Source of the DNA: Planctomycetota bacterium
Lineage (GTDB): Bacteria; Planctomycetota; Planctomycetia; Gemmatales; Gemmataceae
NCBI GenBank assembly: GCA_021325115.1
Contig: JAJPHU010000220.1
Coordinates: 1-61,501 of the forward strand
Direction: 5' to 3'
Length of the DNA stretch: 61,501 nt
The position numbers were made by a program, and so were the translations under genes. Below are positions 17,834 to 27,262 of the stretch, in pieces (within the stretch, counting starts at the first letter, position 1; each line of letters starts with the position of its first letter). A model generated the notes under the pieces. The model was not told the origin of the DNA, searched no databases, and saw nothing but the letters and a program-made list of their open reading frames with translations.

Positions 17834-18189
17834 GGAGCGGGACGATGGTAGTTATTTTGTTCAGAGGCGTCAAGACAGGCCGAGGCATTGAGGTGTTCCT
17901 CTTGATTTTGGTGTGTAGGAGGGCTTACGTGCCAGGGGGAGGGAGTGGAAAAAACCTCCGCGGGAGCTGACGCACCTTCGCTCGCCAAAATCCAGAGAGA
18001 TACTCGTATCCCTTGCTTGCGGGGCGGGCTGGTAAGCGGGAGATGGACGCTTTAGAATAGAGGTGTACCATTTCACTAATATAGATGCCGCGGACCAGAG
18101 TTGCTTCGCGTGAGAGGAGTATTCCGGCCGCCGAGAGATTGGGGCAGGCCAATAGACGAAATTCGACGTGATCTGCACCGAGGACGATC
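17834..18189. other. Intergenic region without a recognised gene
   Basis: About 350 bases between divergent genes (glycosyltransferase and hybrid kinase). A repeat fragment with CTTGCTTGCGGGGCGGGCTGG is at 18009-18037. No open frame here has a signal, motif or convincing ribosome site. Promoters for both flanking genes are expected but not resolved. Confidence 0.5.
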
Positions 18190-19851
18190 ATGCTCAGCGA
18201 AGCCACCCGCTCTTGCGACGCGCCGTGTCCCTCGCCAGAACGGCCCTGTGTGTTGCTTATCGATGATGATGCCGACGCAGCCCGCACTGTTTCCAATATT
18301 CTTCGCCAGGAACGCTATGAGGTCGCTACAGCGCGCAGCGCCGATGAAGCCTTGTCCGCCCTGGATCAGCGTTCCTACGATGTCATACTGCTAGAACTGA
18401 CCCTCGCCGAGGCTGATGGCCTGGCCTTGTTGGCCGAGGTTCGCAAGCGTGCGCCAACGGCGCGCTGCATCGTCTTGACCGGCTATGCTTCGCTGGAGTC
18501 AGCCGTGGCTGCTCTACGCCGCGGCGCTTACGACTACCTCATCAAACCTTGTGTCATCGAAGATCTCAAGCAGACCATCAACCAGGCCATCGAGCAGCGC
18601 CGCCTGAGTCTGCTGGCGGCCCAGCGCGAACAGCAGCTCGAGGAATTGAATGAACAACTGGAGCAGCGCATCCTGGCACGTACCAGCGAGTTGATGCAGG
18701 CCAATCAGCGTCTGGCCGAGGCCAACGCCGCCAAGGACCGCTTCTTGGCTACGCTGTCGCACGAACTACGCACCCCGTTGACGCCCTTACGGGCCGGCAT
18801 TGACCTGCTCCGGGCGCGGCTGCCAGGCGGTGAATGGCAGTCGATCCTCGACGCCATGAGCCGCAATCTGGCCCAGGAAGCCCGCCTCATCGACGATCTG
18901 CTCGACATCGCCCGTATCAGTGCTGGCAAGCTCTCTTTGGAAAAACGGGCTGTCAACTTGACCGAATGCCTGCGCAATGCCGTAGAGATGATCGAGCCGC
19001 GCGCCGCTGCCAAGGAGCAGATGCTCAGCCTGGAGCTGCGCGATACGTTCCCGCCTCTACTCGCCGATCCGGTGCGCTTGCAACAAGTAATCGCCAACTT
19101 GCTGGATAACGCCGTCAAATTCACGCCCCGCAAAGGACGCATTCGCTTGACGGCCTGGTTGGCGGATCAGCAGGTCTTCCTCGAAGTCGTGGATAGCGGC
19201 CCAGGCATCCAGCCGGCCCATCTGCCGCGCATCTTCGAGCCATTCTGGCAAGCAGACTTATCGTCGCGGCGACAGTACGGCGGCACCGGCCTAGGTTTGG
19301 CCATCGCTCGGGAGATCGCTTTGCTGCACGACGGCGAGTTGTGGGCCGACAACGTCGATTCCTCCCCTTTATCCCCCCCAGAGCAGAAGGGGGATAAAAA
19401 GGGGGGCGCACGCTTCACATTCCGCTTTCCCATCGTGCCCGCTGAGGTGCCCTCCTCGACTCCGGAAGCCGCACACGCACCCGCTCCGTTGCGCATCCTT
19501 CTGGTCGATGATTCGCTGGACACCATCCAGGTGTTGAGCTGGCTGCTGGCTTCCAAGGGACTGCGGGTCCGCGAGGCCGCCAGCGTTGCCGAGGCGCTGA
19601 GTGCAGCTCGTGCTGAGCCGCCCGATGTCATCATCACCGATATCGGTATGCCGGAACAGGACGGCTACGATCTGCTGCGCCTGATCCGTGCCGACGAGCG
19701 GCTACGCCATCTGCCTGTCATTGCCGCCACCGGCTATGTCAGCAGCCACGAGCAAGAAAAAATGGCCCAGGCCGGCTTCTCTGCCACTCTGTCCAAACCT
19801 TTCGATTTGAGCGAACTCCTCTCTGTCGTCGGGTCTGTAGTCAAAAGTTGA
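18190..19851 (+). CDS. Hybrid histidine kinase with two receiver domains
   Basis: 553 aa, no membrane segment. Receiver 1 (about 20-135) has DDD (25-27), T in VLTGYAS and K in YLIKP, but the phosphoacceptor position is Glu (E69 in VILLELTL), so it probably cannot be phosphorylated normally. A coiled coil (about 140-175) leads to HisKA with H191 (LSHELRTPL) and a HATPase with N box (LLDNAVKF), DSGPGI and GGTGLGLAI. Receiver 2 (about 434-550) is normal ([18 protein letters not shown]). A repeat-derived loop ([15 protein letters not shown]) interrupts the end of the ATPase domain. A cytoplasmic phosphorelay role is inferred; target unknown. Confidence 0.92.
   Translation: MLSEATRSCDAPCPSPERPCVLLIDDDADAARTVSNILRQERYEVATARSADEALSALDQRSYDVILLELTLAEADGLALLAEVRKRAPTARCIVLTGYASLESAVAALRRGAYDYLIKPCVIEDLKQTINQAIEQRRLSLLAAQREQQLEELNEQLEQRILARTSELMQANQRLAEANAAKDRFLATLSHELRTPLTPLRAGIDLLRARLPGGEWQSILDAMSRNLAQEARLIDDLLDIARISAGKLSLEKRAVNLTECLRNAVEMIEPRAAAKEQMLSLELRDTFPPLLADPVRLQQVIANLLDNAVKFTPRKGRIRLTAWLADQQVFLEVVDSGPGIQPAHLPRIFEPFWQADLSSRRQYGGTGLGLAIAREIALLHDGELWADNVDSSPLSPPEQKGDKKGGARFTFRFPIVPAEVPSSTPEAAHAPAPLRILLVDDSLDTIQVLSWLLASKGLRVREAASVAEALSAARAEPPDVIITDIGMPEQDGYDLLRLIRADERLRHLPVIAATGYVSSHEQEKMAQAGFSATLSKPFDLSELLSVVGSVVKS
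19362..19407. repeat. Palindromic repeat inside the kinase ATPase domain
   Basis: CCCCTTTATCCCCCC is followed after a short loop by GGGGGATAAAAAGGGGGG, giving a G/C hairpin read in frame between the GELWADN and GARFTF segments of the HATPase domain. Confidence 0.75.
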
Positions 19852-19896
19852 GCCACAGATTGTTATTCCGGGTTCTTTGGGGTTCCATTGTTCGGC

Positions 19897-20700
19897 TTAC
19901 TGAAGCAGCGGAAGCACGAAGGCACGAAGAAATCCCGGCTGATAAGAGCCGTAATGTCCGCCCTTGTGTCCGGTCCACGATAAGCTCGGATTCCATGGAT
20001 ATTGGCGTAACTTGGCATAGAGGACTTCGTCTTCGGGAGCGGTGAGGGTCGGTTGGAAGCCGATTTTGCCGGCCGCTCCTGTCAGCCAACAGCGATCGGT
20101 GGTCCCGGCCAACAGGGTTCCCAATCCAAGGCAGCACCAATCGCGGCTGCTGATGAAAGCGTCGATGCCCTGGCAGGAGCTGCGCAGCGCGCCCCGCAGG
20201 TCGCGCTTGGCCGAGACAGCGGGAGCTAGCAATACGATGCGTTCCACGGTGTTGGGCGGCAGTTGCTCCGCGGCAATCAACACCACGCCGCAGCCGGCGC
20301 TGTGTCCCACCAGATAGATCCGTTGATCGGGCGCTTCTTGGCGGCAGCTTAACACCAGGTCGGCCAATTTTCGGCCAGCCCGTTGCAGATGTGTGGAATG
20401 TATCTGATCGGAGACCACCCGCAGGTAGCCGTGTGTCCAGCGAAAGCTATGTACTTCCAGGGGCATCTGCGCTTCAGCGATGGTTTGCCGCATGGTCCGC
20501 GACGCTGCCTCGAACCCGCCTGCCCCATCAATAACAAACACGATGCCCGGCGGCGCCGGCTTTGCCAGTCCGCCACATAAGCAAAGGACATCCCTTGCTG
20601 GCCCTGCGGGCTGGTAAAGCGAACCTGGACCCACCCCAGCGCAGCCGGATAGCCAGAGAAGAACTACCGGAACCCAGCACAGGCGAGTCCATCCCGTCAT
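19897..20700 (-). CDS. Lipoprotein with alpha/beta-hydrolase fold
   Basis: 267 aa. ATG 20700 follows GGAGGGAAG. A lipoprotein signal ends in LSGC (lipobox, Cys ~ residue 19). The fold is shown by VFVIDGAGGF and the nucleophile elbow GHSAG (LVGHSAGCGVVL), an Asp candidate around the APEDEVLY segment and a late His (GGHYGSYQ). Likely an esterase or thioesterase-type enzyme; substrate unknown. Just after the lipobox a segment (QPAGPARDVLCLCGGL) is encoded by the dispersed repeat at 20592-20620. Confidence 0.78.
   Translation of the reverse strand: MTGWTRLCWVPVVLLWLSGCAGVGPGSLYQPAGPARDVLCLCGGLAKPAPPGIVFVIDGAGGFEAASRTMRQTIAEAQMPLEVHSFRWTHGYLRVVSDQIHSTHLQRAGRKLADLVLSCRQEAPDQRIYLVGHSAGCGVVLIAAEQLPPNTVERIVLLAPAVSAKRDLRGALRSSCQGIDAFISSRDWCCLGLGTLLAGTTDRCWLTGAAGKIGFQPTLTAPEDEVLYAKLRQYPWNPSLSWTGHKGGHYGSYQPGFLRAFVLPLLQ
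20592..20620. repeat. CTTGCTGGCCCTGCGGGCTGG repeat inside a lipoprotein gene
   Basis: One of at least five copies of CTTGCTGGCnCTGCGGGCTGGTAAAG-type sequence (others near 18009, 30921, 44332 and 59643). Here it is translated just behind the lipobox. Confidence 0.75.
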
Positions 20701-20908
20701 GCTGATCTCTTCCCTCCAGCCCGGGCAGACCATGCAGGAGCGGTTTCGGCCAGACGAGGCGGCCGCTTTCACTAAAGCCGGTCCCCTTTTTCGCCTAAGG
20801 TCCGCCTCGCTGCGGCACAGGCGCTATTCTCCGCCGGGTCGTTGTTCGCTTTCCTAAATTGCGTAAAATGAACCTATTGCAGGTCGAAAGTGTAAAGGGG
20901 GGATCGCT

Positions 20909-21721
20909 ATGAAACGTGCGCTCGTTTGCTTGCCCCTTTGTTTGCTGTGTACGTCGGATTATTCGAGCGTGGCCGCGCTGCCAGGAGGTACTTTCCTCGA
21001 TGTTGCCGATAGCGGCAATCCGCTGCCGAGCGAGGCGGAGATGGAGCGTTTGGCCAAGAGCGATCCCATCGCCTTTCTCCGAGAGTGCCTTCGCCGCTAC
21101 GATCGAGAAGTGCAGGGGTACACGGCGACGCTACGCAAACAGGAACGCATCGGGGGGCATCTTCAGCGCAGCGAAGTGATCGACGTGGCTTTTCGGGAGA
21201 AACCCTTTAGTGTGCTGTTGCGCTGGAAGGAGGGAGCACGGCGAGCGGCGGCAGTATTGTACGTCAAGGGCGAAAACCGCGATCAATTGTTGGTACGTCC
21301 GGCCGGCATCTTGTCCGTGGCGGGGATCGTGGTGCGCGATCCCAACGGTGAGGAGGCCAAACAGTCGGGTCGTTATCCGCTCACCGAATTCGGCATCAAA
21401 ATCGGCATGCAGCGCGCCCTCGCTTCATGGGAGAAAGCCAAGAAGGCCAATGCTTTCCACGTAGACTATCTGGGCATCAAGAAGATCAAAGAGCTTGGCG
21501 ATCGGCCTTGTTGGGTGCTCAGGCGGACGCGCTATGCCGCACCAACGGAGGAAGGCGTTACCGAGTCAACTTTCTTCTTCGATAAAGAGAACTGGCTCCA
21601 GGTTGGCAGCCTTCTTAAAGGCGAGGAAGGCAAGCTGATCGGCGAGTATTTTTTCCGCGACATCAAGATCAATCCCGAATTCCCGAACGATACGTTCAGC
21701 CGCGAGGCATTAAAGCGCTAA
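20909..21721 (+). CDS. Exported DUF1571 family protein
   Basis: 270 aa. Signal peptide-like start (LVCLPLCLLCTSDYSSVAAL) behind GGGGGG. The body begins with ECLRRYDREVQGYTATLRKQERI, the opening of DUF1571, and continues with FSVLLRWKEGARRAAAVLYV and YRFFD-like beta strands (ESTFFFDKENWLQVGSL). The family is common in planctomycetes and proteobacteria and has an outer-membrane-lipoprotein-like beta fold (LolA/LppX type by analogy), but no function is established. A lipid-binding role is speculation. Confidence 0.85.
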   Translation: MKRALVCLPLCLLCTSDYSSVAALPGGTFLDVADSGNPLPSEAEMERLAKSDPIAFLRECLRRYDREVQGYTATLRKQERIGGHLQRSEVIDVAFREKPFSVLLRWKEGARRAAAVLYVKGENRDQLLVRPAGILSVAGIVVRDPNGEEAKQSGRYPLTEFGIKIGMQRALASWEKAKKANAFHVDYLGIKKIKELGDRPCWVLRRTRYAAPTEEGVTESTFFFDKENWLQVGSLLKGEEGKLIGEYFFRDIKINPEFPNDTFSREALKR

Positions 21722-21722
21722 G

Positions 21723-21835
21723 AGCTATCGGACAAAAACCTTCTCCCTCACGAGGGGGCTGGGGTAGGGGGTGAGAGCGTCCTGCCCCACCGAACCCTCC
21801 CCCCTTGTGGGGGAGGGAAAAGTCCGCTAATCCTA
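21723..21835. mobile_element. MITE-like composite palindromic element, copy 2
   Basis: AGCTATCGGAC at one end and GTCCGCTAAT at the other, with a CTCCCTCACGAGGGGG hairpin near the left and a CCCTCCCCCCTTGTGGGGGAGGG hairpin near the right. The same architecture and much of the same sequence occur at 11725-11854 (reversed) and 55544-55714. It lies between convergent genes. Confidence 0.65.
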
Positions 21836-21843
21836 AGGGGCCC

Positions 21844-21878
21844 GCGAGCCGGAAGTGTCTCGGCCACTTCCGGCTCGT
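21844..21878. repeat. Short palindrome of the GAGCCGGAAG family
   Basis: CGAGCCGGAAGTG is mirrored by CACTTCCGGCTCG with a short loop, just downstream of the MITE-like element and of the minus-strand gene end. Confidence 0.7.
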
Positions 21879-21890
21879 TGGGTTTGCCCG

Positions 21891-24185
21891 TCAGCGCCTC
21901 GGTAGCTGCGGTGCTCCGCCGGGGGGTCGGGGTTTGCCAGATTCGGCAGGAGGCAGCCGGCCGTCGCCGATCGCTTGCTCCACTTCACGCCGGGCGGCTT
22001 CGCGACGGTCCTGCGGCATGGCCGCATTGAAGTTTTTCAACTTCGGCAAATCAAGTCGAAACAGGCCCAGGGCGAGCCGCGAAAGCCACCAGCGCGCCAG
22101 TTCCGCCAGCGCCACCTTATCGCTCGCCAAGTCGCGGGCCAGGGCCATGTAAAACTTGGGGCTGAAGATTTCCTCATCGGTCGGTTCGCGCAGGAGATCC
22201 AGGATGCGTTTGGATTCCTCAGCGGTGTAGCCCAATTCGGAGGGCAGCAATCCCTTTCCAGTCTGGGGATCGAAAAGTCTTTCCCTTTGGCCTTTGCCGT
22301 GATCGAGCCAGCGCCAGAGGGCGAAAATAGCTGTATCCCGATCTGGGGCGTAGATAGCGTCGGCTTTGCCGAGAACATCGAGCAAAGCCTTGACTTCGTC
22401 CAGGGCAGCGAGACAGTAGAGAGCCAACTGATGTTCGGCAAAGTGTGTGTTTCCCATCGTGCTCAGCGCTTCTTGGAGGGCGCTCTCAGGGAGTTTGTCC
22501 ACGGTCATCCGGTCGCGGAGGGTTTTCAAGGCCAGCTCCATGTCTCGGGCTTGCGGCGTATCGACGGTCGGCCTCTTGGGGAACAGCACGCGGTTAGCCA
22601 CTTCCAAATCTTGCTTACTTAAATAAGGACGTTCATAAGCAGAAGGATGGAGACTGATCCAGAAGAATTGCGCCCGTCCCGGCTCGGAAGACAGGTCCGG
22701 ATAGCGCTCATGTTCGAGGGCGATGCCCGCCTCGCCTTTGAGCAGGAACAATTTCAGCGCCGACAGCGGCTCGCCCGTGCCGGGGAAGTGCGTCTTAAAG
22801 AGATCGACAAGGACTTCCGCATTGGGATAGAGCGTTACATCCCAGACCTTGTTCTCGAAACGCAAACGCACGGTTAATCCGTGTGAATCGTTGGCTTTGT
22901 GATTGGAGATATAGAGCCGGCCGCGCTGGAGAGTCAGATCGGCATTGGTGCCCTGGGGCTTGTGCAGCACGAGGGCACACTCTTGGAGATGGTCCATCAA
23001 GGCTGCATCGTTCCTTTCTTGGCCGGCTTGATCTTTTACCAAGAGCAGCGGCGTGAACTCGCGGACGTGGCCGCGTAACAACAGATGGAGGCCACAATCC
23101 AGCCGCACTTCGCTGGCATAACCCGGCAAGCTCATGAGCGGATCGCCGGTAGACACGGACGAATTCGGCTTGAGTCGGACCCAGCCATCTTTCTCTTTGC
23201 GCTGCACCAGCAAGCTCGGCAAGGAGAAGTCGGAGACGCGGTATTGACCGATCACGACGCGTTCATTACTCGGCGGCGTCTCTCGAGCGGACGCCGGCGC
23301 TTTCTCCAGCTTTCCCGTAGAGGGGGCGGTGTCCGTTTTTGCTTCGGCTGGCGCTCCGCCAGGAGGACTCGAGGGCACGACTTGCGGAGTCTTGGCTGGC
23401 GGCGTGGCTTGTTTTGGGTCCGGCGGAGGGGGAGGGGAGGGCTGCGGCGGTGTTGGCGACGGCGCCGCGGGCTGCCCCGCAGGTGTGTTTTTATTCTCAG
23501 GAGGCACCGCCTTCCTCTCGTCGTTGCGCTCCGGCTGGGGGCGCGTCGCCACTTCGGTACTCGACTTCTGGTTCTGGACGACGGGACCTGATGGCCCAGG
23601 CTGTTCCCGGATTAATTGCCACAAAGCGATGCCAACGATGGCAAAGAGAAGGACGGCGGCCAGCGGCAAGGCCCAGCGCAGCCAGCTGCCGCGACGATAA
23701 AACGGCAGCCCAAGCAGGAACATCTCATCCGCGTCGGCGTCCTCTGAAGAACTGGGTGCAGAAGCATGGGAGCCCGTTGCTTTACGGAAGGGGATGGCTT
23801 CACGGCCCCGTACCAGGGCATACATCCGTTCCTTGGCTTTGGGCGGTACCACGGCCGGCTCGCCCAGGACCAAGGTGAGAATCTGATGGCACGATGCAAC
23901 CTCGGCCAAATGCACGTCCGACTCCAGGCACAGCTTTTCTACCTCGGCAACTTGTTCGGGGGGCAACACATTATCAAGGTACTCTGCCACCGTGTTTGGG
24001 TCGAAGGCATTGGGGCCCGTGGCAGGCGGCGTGGTGATGCGCCGCCGCCGCGTCACTTGCTTGATGCGGGCAATCAATTCTTGGGCCGTCTCGCTCTCGG
24101 CCACCTTTTGGCCGATCGTCTTAATCTCCAAGGGTTCAAGGGTGTCGTCCAGATAAGCCAGCAAAGTTCGCAAGGTCAAGCGCAT
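21891..24185 (-). CDS. Large anti-sigma-factor-like membrane protein of unknown function
   Basis: 764 aa. The N-terminal ~130 residues (LLAYLDDTLEPLEIKTIGQ, VAEYLDNVLPPEQVAEVEKLC) resemble the helical region of planctomycete anti-sigma proteins, but with no HxxxCxxC zinc motif. A single membrane helix (LPLAAVLLFAIVGIALWQLI, near 180) is followed by a long Pro/Lys/Thr linker (210-300). The outer part has beta segments and a C-terminal helical region (about 560-750). The last ~20 residues (PPAESGKPRPPGG) look repeat- or linker-derived. Signalling across the membrane is inferred from topology only. Confidence 0.78.
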   Translation of the reverse strand: MRLTLRTLLAYLDDTLEPLEIKTIGQKVAESETAQELIARIKQVTRRRRITTPPATGPNAFDPNTVAEYLDNVLPPEQVAEVEKLCLESDVHLAEVASCHQILTLVLGEPAVVPPKAKERMYALVRGREAIPFRKATGSHASAPSSSEDADADEMFLLGLPFYRRGSWLRWALPLAAVLLFAIVGIALWQLIREQPGPSGPVVQNQKSSTEVATRPQPERNDERKAVPPENKNTPAGQPAAPSPTPPQPSPPPPPDPKQATPPAKTPQVVPSSPPGGAPAEAKTDTAPSTGKLEKAPASARETPPSNERVVIGQYRVSDFSLPSLLVQRKEKDGWVRLKPNSSVSTGDPLMSLPGYASEVRLDCGLHLLLRGHVREFTPLLLVKDQAGQERNDAALMDHLQECALVLHKPQGTNADLTLQRGRLYISNHKANDSHGLTVRLRFENKVWDVTLYPNAEVLVDLFKTHFPGTGEPLSALKLFLLKGEAGIALEHERYPDLSSEPGRAQFFWISLHPSAYERPYLSKQDLEVANRVLFPKRPTVDTPQARDMELALKTLRDRMTVDKLPESALQEALSTMGNTHFAEHQLALYCLAALDEVKALLDVLGKADAIYAPDRDTAIFALWRWLDHGKGQRERLFDPQTGKGLLPSELGYTAEESKRILDLLREPTDEEIFSPKFYMALARDLASDKVALAELARWWLSRLALGLFRLDLPKLKNFNAAMPQDRREAARREVEQAIGDGRLPPAESGKPRPPGGAPQLPRR

Positions 24186-24272
24186 GATGCATCTCCTTCA
24201 CGAGCGAGCCATATTGTCTCTCACTTTAAATAGTGGTGGCGGCAGACGATTTTCGTTCACTTTTTTTCCTTG

Positions 24273-24324
24273 GCGAACGGCCGGCGTTGGCCGGCTGGTA
24301 GGGGCTTACCCGTCGGCCGTTCGC
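24273..24324. repeat. Palindromic repeat between divergent genes
   Basis: GCGAACGGCC is mirrored by GGCCGTTCGC with CGGCGTTGGCCGGCTGG between. It lies in the ~220-base spacer between the anti-sigma-like gene and the DUF1573 gene. Confidence 0.65.
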
Positions 24325-24404
24325 TCACTTCCCCAAGCTGCTCTTGCCTCGAGCACCCGGAAGGGGTATGAGGAGCCTCTACCTACCGAAGCACGGAGGA
24401 TCTC

Positions 24405-25403
24405 ATGCCACGTCGAGCGTCCGTACTGTTGGCCCTGAGTGTGCCGATGGTTCTACTTCTAGGGACGGCGCCGGTTCGCGCAGAATTGGAATGTTTGCAG
24501 TCCGTAGTGGACAAAGGCGAGGTGCGGAGCGGATTGCCTTTGGCGCAGCGCTTCCTTTTCTGCAATCGTGGCCCGGGGCCGGTTGAGATCACAGACGTTC
24601 GCCCCAGTTGCGGCTGTCTCGCCCCGAAGCTGGACAAGCGGGTCTTGCAAGCGGGGGAAACCGGCGAGCTGTTGCTCGAAGTCAACACCTTGACACAACC
24701 GGCCGGGCTGCACAGCTGGCGCATCACACTCCGCTACCAATGCGGCGAAGCCGAGCAAGAGTTGTCCTTGTACATCCGGGCACGGCTCGTCACCGAAATC
24801 ACGGTAGAGCCGCCTTCCCTGGCCATTTACACAGATACAGCAATCCGTCACGAAATCACGCTGATCGATCGCCGCACCGAACCGTTGATCGTCCGGGCCG
24901 TCCCGACTTCCTCGCCCTATGTCCGCACGCATCTCGGCGAGCTACGCCGCGATGATGCTGGCCATTGGCACCGCACGATTCAGGTGGAAGTATTGGCCGA
25001 CTGTCCCGAAGGCACGCACACCGAGACGCTGCGCATCTGTACCTCCGATCCCCTCTATTCCGAGTTGAAAGTGCCGTTCACCATTGTTAAGCATGCCCGT
25101 CATCGGGTGAGCGCTACCCCGGCATCGGTGGTGCTGTCTCAACCAGCCAATCAACCGTTGCCGGCCCGCATCGTACTTTTGAGCGCAGCCGAAGAGGGCG
25201 AAGTCCACATCGACCACGTCGAGTCCGATCATCCGGCCATCGATTGTCGTTGGGCGCCAGGACCGGGCCATCAGGCAACGCTCAAGATCCGCATCGATCG
25301 CCAGCAAATTCCCGGCGACCGCCTGCGCGCCGCCGTCCACGTCCACCTAAGCCAGCCGGCAGCAGAAACCATCACCATCCCCGTCAGCTGCTTGTTGCAT
25401 TGA
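24405..25403 (+). CDS. Exported DUF1573 family protein
   Basis: 332 aa with an N-terminal signal peptide (VLLALSVPMVLLLGTAPVRA). After it comes VRPSCGCLAPKLDKRVLQAG, the CGC motif of DUF1573, then ITLRYQCGEAEQELSLYI and further Ig-like beta strands, including a second, degenerate unit (VPFTIVKHARHRVSATPAS). These ASPM/HYDIN-like beta-sandwich proteins are abundant in planctomycetes and Bacteroidetes; their role is not established. Envelope location is inferred from the signal. Confidence 0.87.
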   Translation: MPRRASVLLALSVPMVLLLGTAPVRAELECLQSVVDKGEVRSGLPLAQRFLFCNRGPGPVEITDVRPSCGCLAPKLDKRVLQAGETGELLLEVNTLTQPAGLHSWRITLRYQCGEAEQELSLYIRARLVTEITVEPPSLAIYTDTAIRHEITLIDRRTEPLIVRAVPTSSPYVRTHLGELRRDDAGHWHRTIQVEVLADCPEGTHTETLRICTSDPLYSELKVPFTIVKHARHRVSATPASVVLSQPANQPLPARIVLLSAAEEGEVHIDHVESDHPAIDCRWAPGPGHQATLKIRIDRQQIPGDRLRAAVHVHLSQPAAETITIPVSCLLH

Positions 25404-25417
25404 TCCGCTGATGGTCC

Positions 25418-27067
25418 TTACTTCGCTTCCTTCGGCGACGGTGCGGCTGGTGCATCTTTCCAGGCGAGTTGGCAAAATTCATAATAGCGCTGTGCCCAAA
25501 TCCGGCCGAGTTCGCGCGCCTTCTCCGGCCGCTTGGCGGCGAGGTTGTGGGATTCGCCGCGGTCGGTCTTCAGATCGTAGAGTTCCCACGAATCTCTATC
25601 ACCCGCAGTGACGAGTTTCCAGTCGCCGACGCGGACAGCGCGATTGCCTTCGTGGCACCACCACAGGCAATCGTGGGCAACCGAGTTGTCATTGGTGAAG
25701 ACCGGCGCCAGGCTCTTGCCAGGCGGAGGTGGGACAGGCTGGCCCTTCCAGGTTGTTGGCAGTTTACCGCCGATAAGTTCCAGCAGGGTTGGCACGATGT
25801 CAATGAGGTGTCCCGGATTATGGCGGAGTTCGCCGCGGGCAGCGATGCCCTTGGGCCAATGGATAATCAACGGTGTGGAGATGCCGCCCTCATGGACCCA
25901 GGTTTTGTGCCGCCGCAGCGGTGTGTTGGCCGTGCTCGACCAGCCGGGGCCAAGACAAAGATGAGTAGCCGCTGAGCCGGGCGCTGCCTTCGGATCGTGG
26001 CCGTCATCGCGCACCATCATCTCCGCGCTGGCACCGTTGTCGGAAAGAACGAGGATCAAGGTGTTGTCCAGGGCACCCATGACGCGCAACTGCTGGAGGA
26101 TGCGGCCCACCTCACGGTCAAGACGGTCGATCATGGCGGCGTGGATGGCCATCTTAACTGACTGAAACGTTTGCTGTTCCTGGGTCAATTCACGCCACGA
26201 CAGCGGCCGACTGATTTCGTGAGGTCCGAATTGCTTGAGTGCCTCTGGGAAGTGATAAGGCGGTCCCACGTTGCGCTCCAGAGCGGGCAAATCATGGTTG
26301 ACAATTCCCATCTTTTTCATCCGCTGCCAACGTTCGCGGCGAATTTCGTCCCAGCCGCGGCGATAGGTAGCGCCATAGCGGGCGATGTCCTCCGGCAAGG
26401 CTTGCAGTGGGAAATGCGGAGCGTTGAAGGCGACATAATGAAAAAATGGCTTGTCGGCGAAGTGCTCCGCATGGTCCTTCAGGAATTCGATGGCATAATC
26501 AGCGATAGCGACGGTGGAATAATAGCCCGAATCCGTCTGCACCGGCGGCAATTTGCGATCATCCTTGAAATGAACACGCGGGCGGAAGTAGCGGCCCAGA
26601 TCTTGCAGCAGATACGAATGATCGAAACCGTTGTCCAAAGGCCGGCCGTCGAGGTGCCATTTACCGGAGTGATAGCTGCGATAGCCGAGCGCCCGGAGCA
26701 GTTCTGGCAGGAGCGGCGCCCAGGCCGGCCGCACCCCTTTGCTGCCGCTGGCCACGCCCGGCACGACATCACGGCGCACCTGCTGAGCGTAGTAGCCTGT
26801 CAGCAAGGCGGCACGCGACGGCCAGCAACGGGCGGTGTTGTAAAACTGTGTGAAGCGCAGGCCGTTGCGGGCCAATTCGTCGAGATTCGGAGTCTGAATC
26901 TCTCCGCCGTAGCAACCGAGGTCGGAGAAGCCCATGTCATCGGCAAGGATGATGAGAATGTTCGGCTTCCGGGCCGGTTCGCCCGCCAAGCCAGACCGTC
27001 CGGACGCATTCAGGCCGAACAGAATCAGTGGAAGCAGCAACCACGCACGCTGAGTTGTGCAATTCAT
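25418..27067 (-). CDS. Secreted sulfatase
   Basis: 549 aa. Signal peptide (LLLPLILFGLNASG). The calcium-binding N-terminal motif NILIILADDMGFSDLGCYGG and the formylglycine site C81-W-P-S-R (CxPSR, followed by AALLTGYY) are intact, as are GKWHLDG and DNGAS. The active Cys is converted to formylglycine by a maturase. The enzyme removes sulfate esters from carbohydrates or phenols outside the cytoplasm; planctomycetes carry many. Which substrate is unknown. Located next to, and divergent from, the PVC-type cytochrome gene. Confidence 0.93.
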   Translation of the reverse strand: MNCTTQRAWLLLPLILFGLNASGRSGLAGEPARKPNILIILADDMGFSDLGCYGGEIQTPNLDELARNGLRFTQFYNTARCWPSRAALLTGYYAQQVRRDVVPGVASGSKGVRPAWAPLLPELLRALGYRSYHSGKWHLDGRPLDNGFDHSYLLQDLGRYFRPRVHFKDDRKLPPVQTDSGYYSTVAIADYAIEFLKDHAEHFADKPFFHYVAFNAPHFPLQALPEDIARYGATYRRGWDEIRRERWQRMKKMGIVNHDLPALERNVGPPYHFPEALKQFGPHEISRPLSWRELTQEQQTFQSVKMAIHAAMIDRLDREVGRILQQLRVMGALDNTLILVLSDNGASAEMMVRDDGHDPKAAPGSAATHLCLGPGWSSTANTPLRRHKTWVHEGGISTPLIIHWPKGIAARGELRHNPGHLIDIVPTLLELIGGKLPTTWKGQPVPPPPGKSLAPVFTNDNSVAHDCLWWCHEGNRAVRVGDWKLVTAGDRDSWELYDLKTDRGESHNLAAKRPEKARELGRIWAQRYYEFCQLAWKDAPAAPSPKEAK

Positions 27068-27262
27068 GGTAACCTACTCTTCATTGGCAAATGACAACAC
27101 CTATTGTTACTGCAATTGCTCCTCAGAGACCAGAGGGAAGAAACATGGACACGGCTGCCCTGCATCCCTGCATCTACGTCATCGCGTTCCTGTTTGCCTT
27201 GAACAATCCTTCTCGCTATCTCTATCCTCAATTATTACTGTCGATTCCTGTTCTCTGAGGAC

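Noticed and set aside
16823..17851. Open plus-strand frame opposite the glycosyltransferase
   Set aside because: No motif, signal or ribosome site; Gln/Arg/His-rich composition typical of a complementary-strand shadow.
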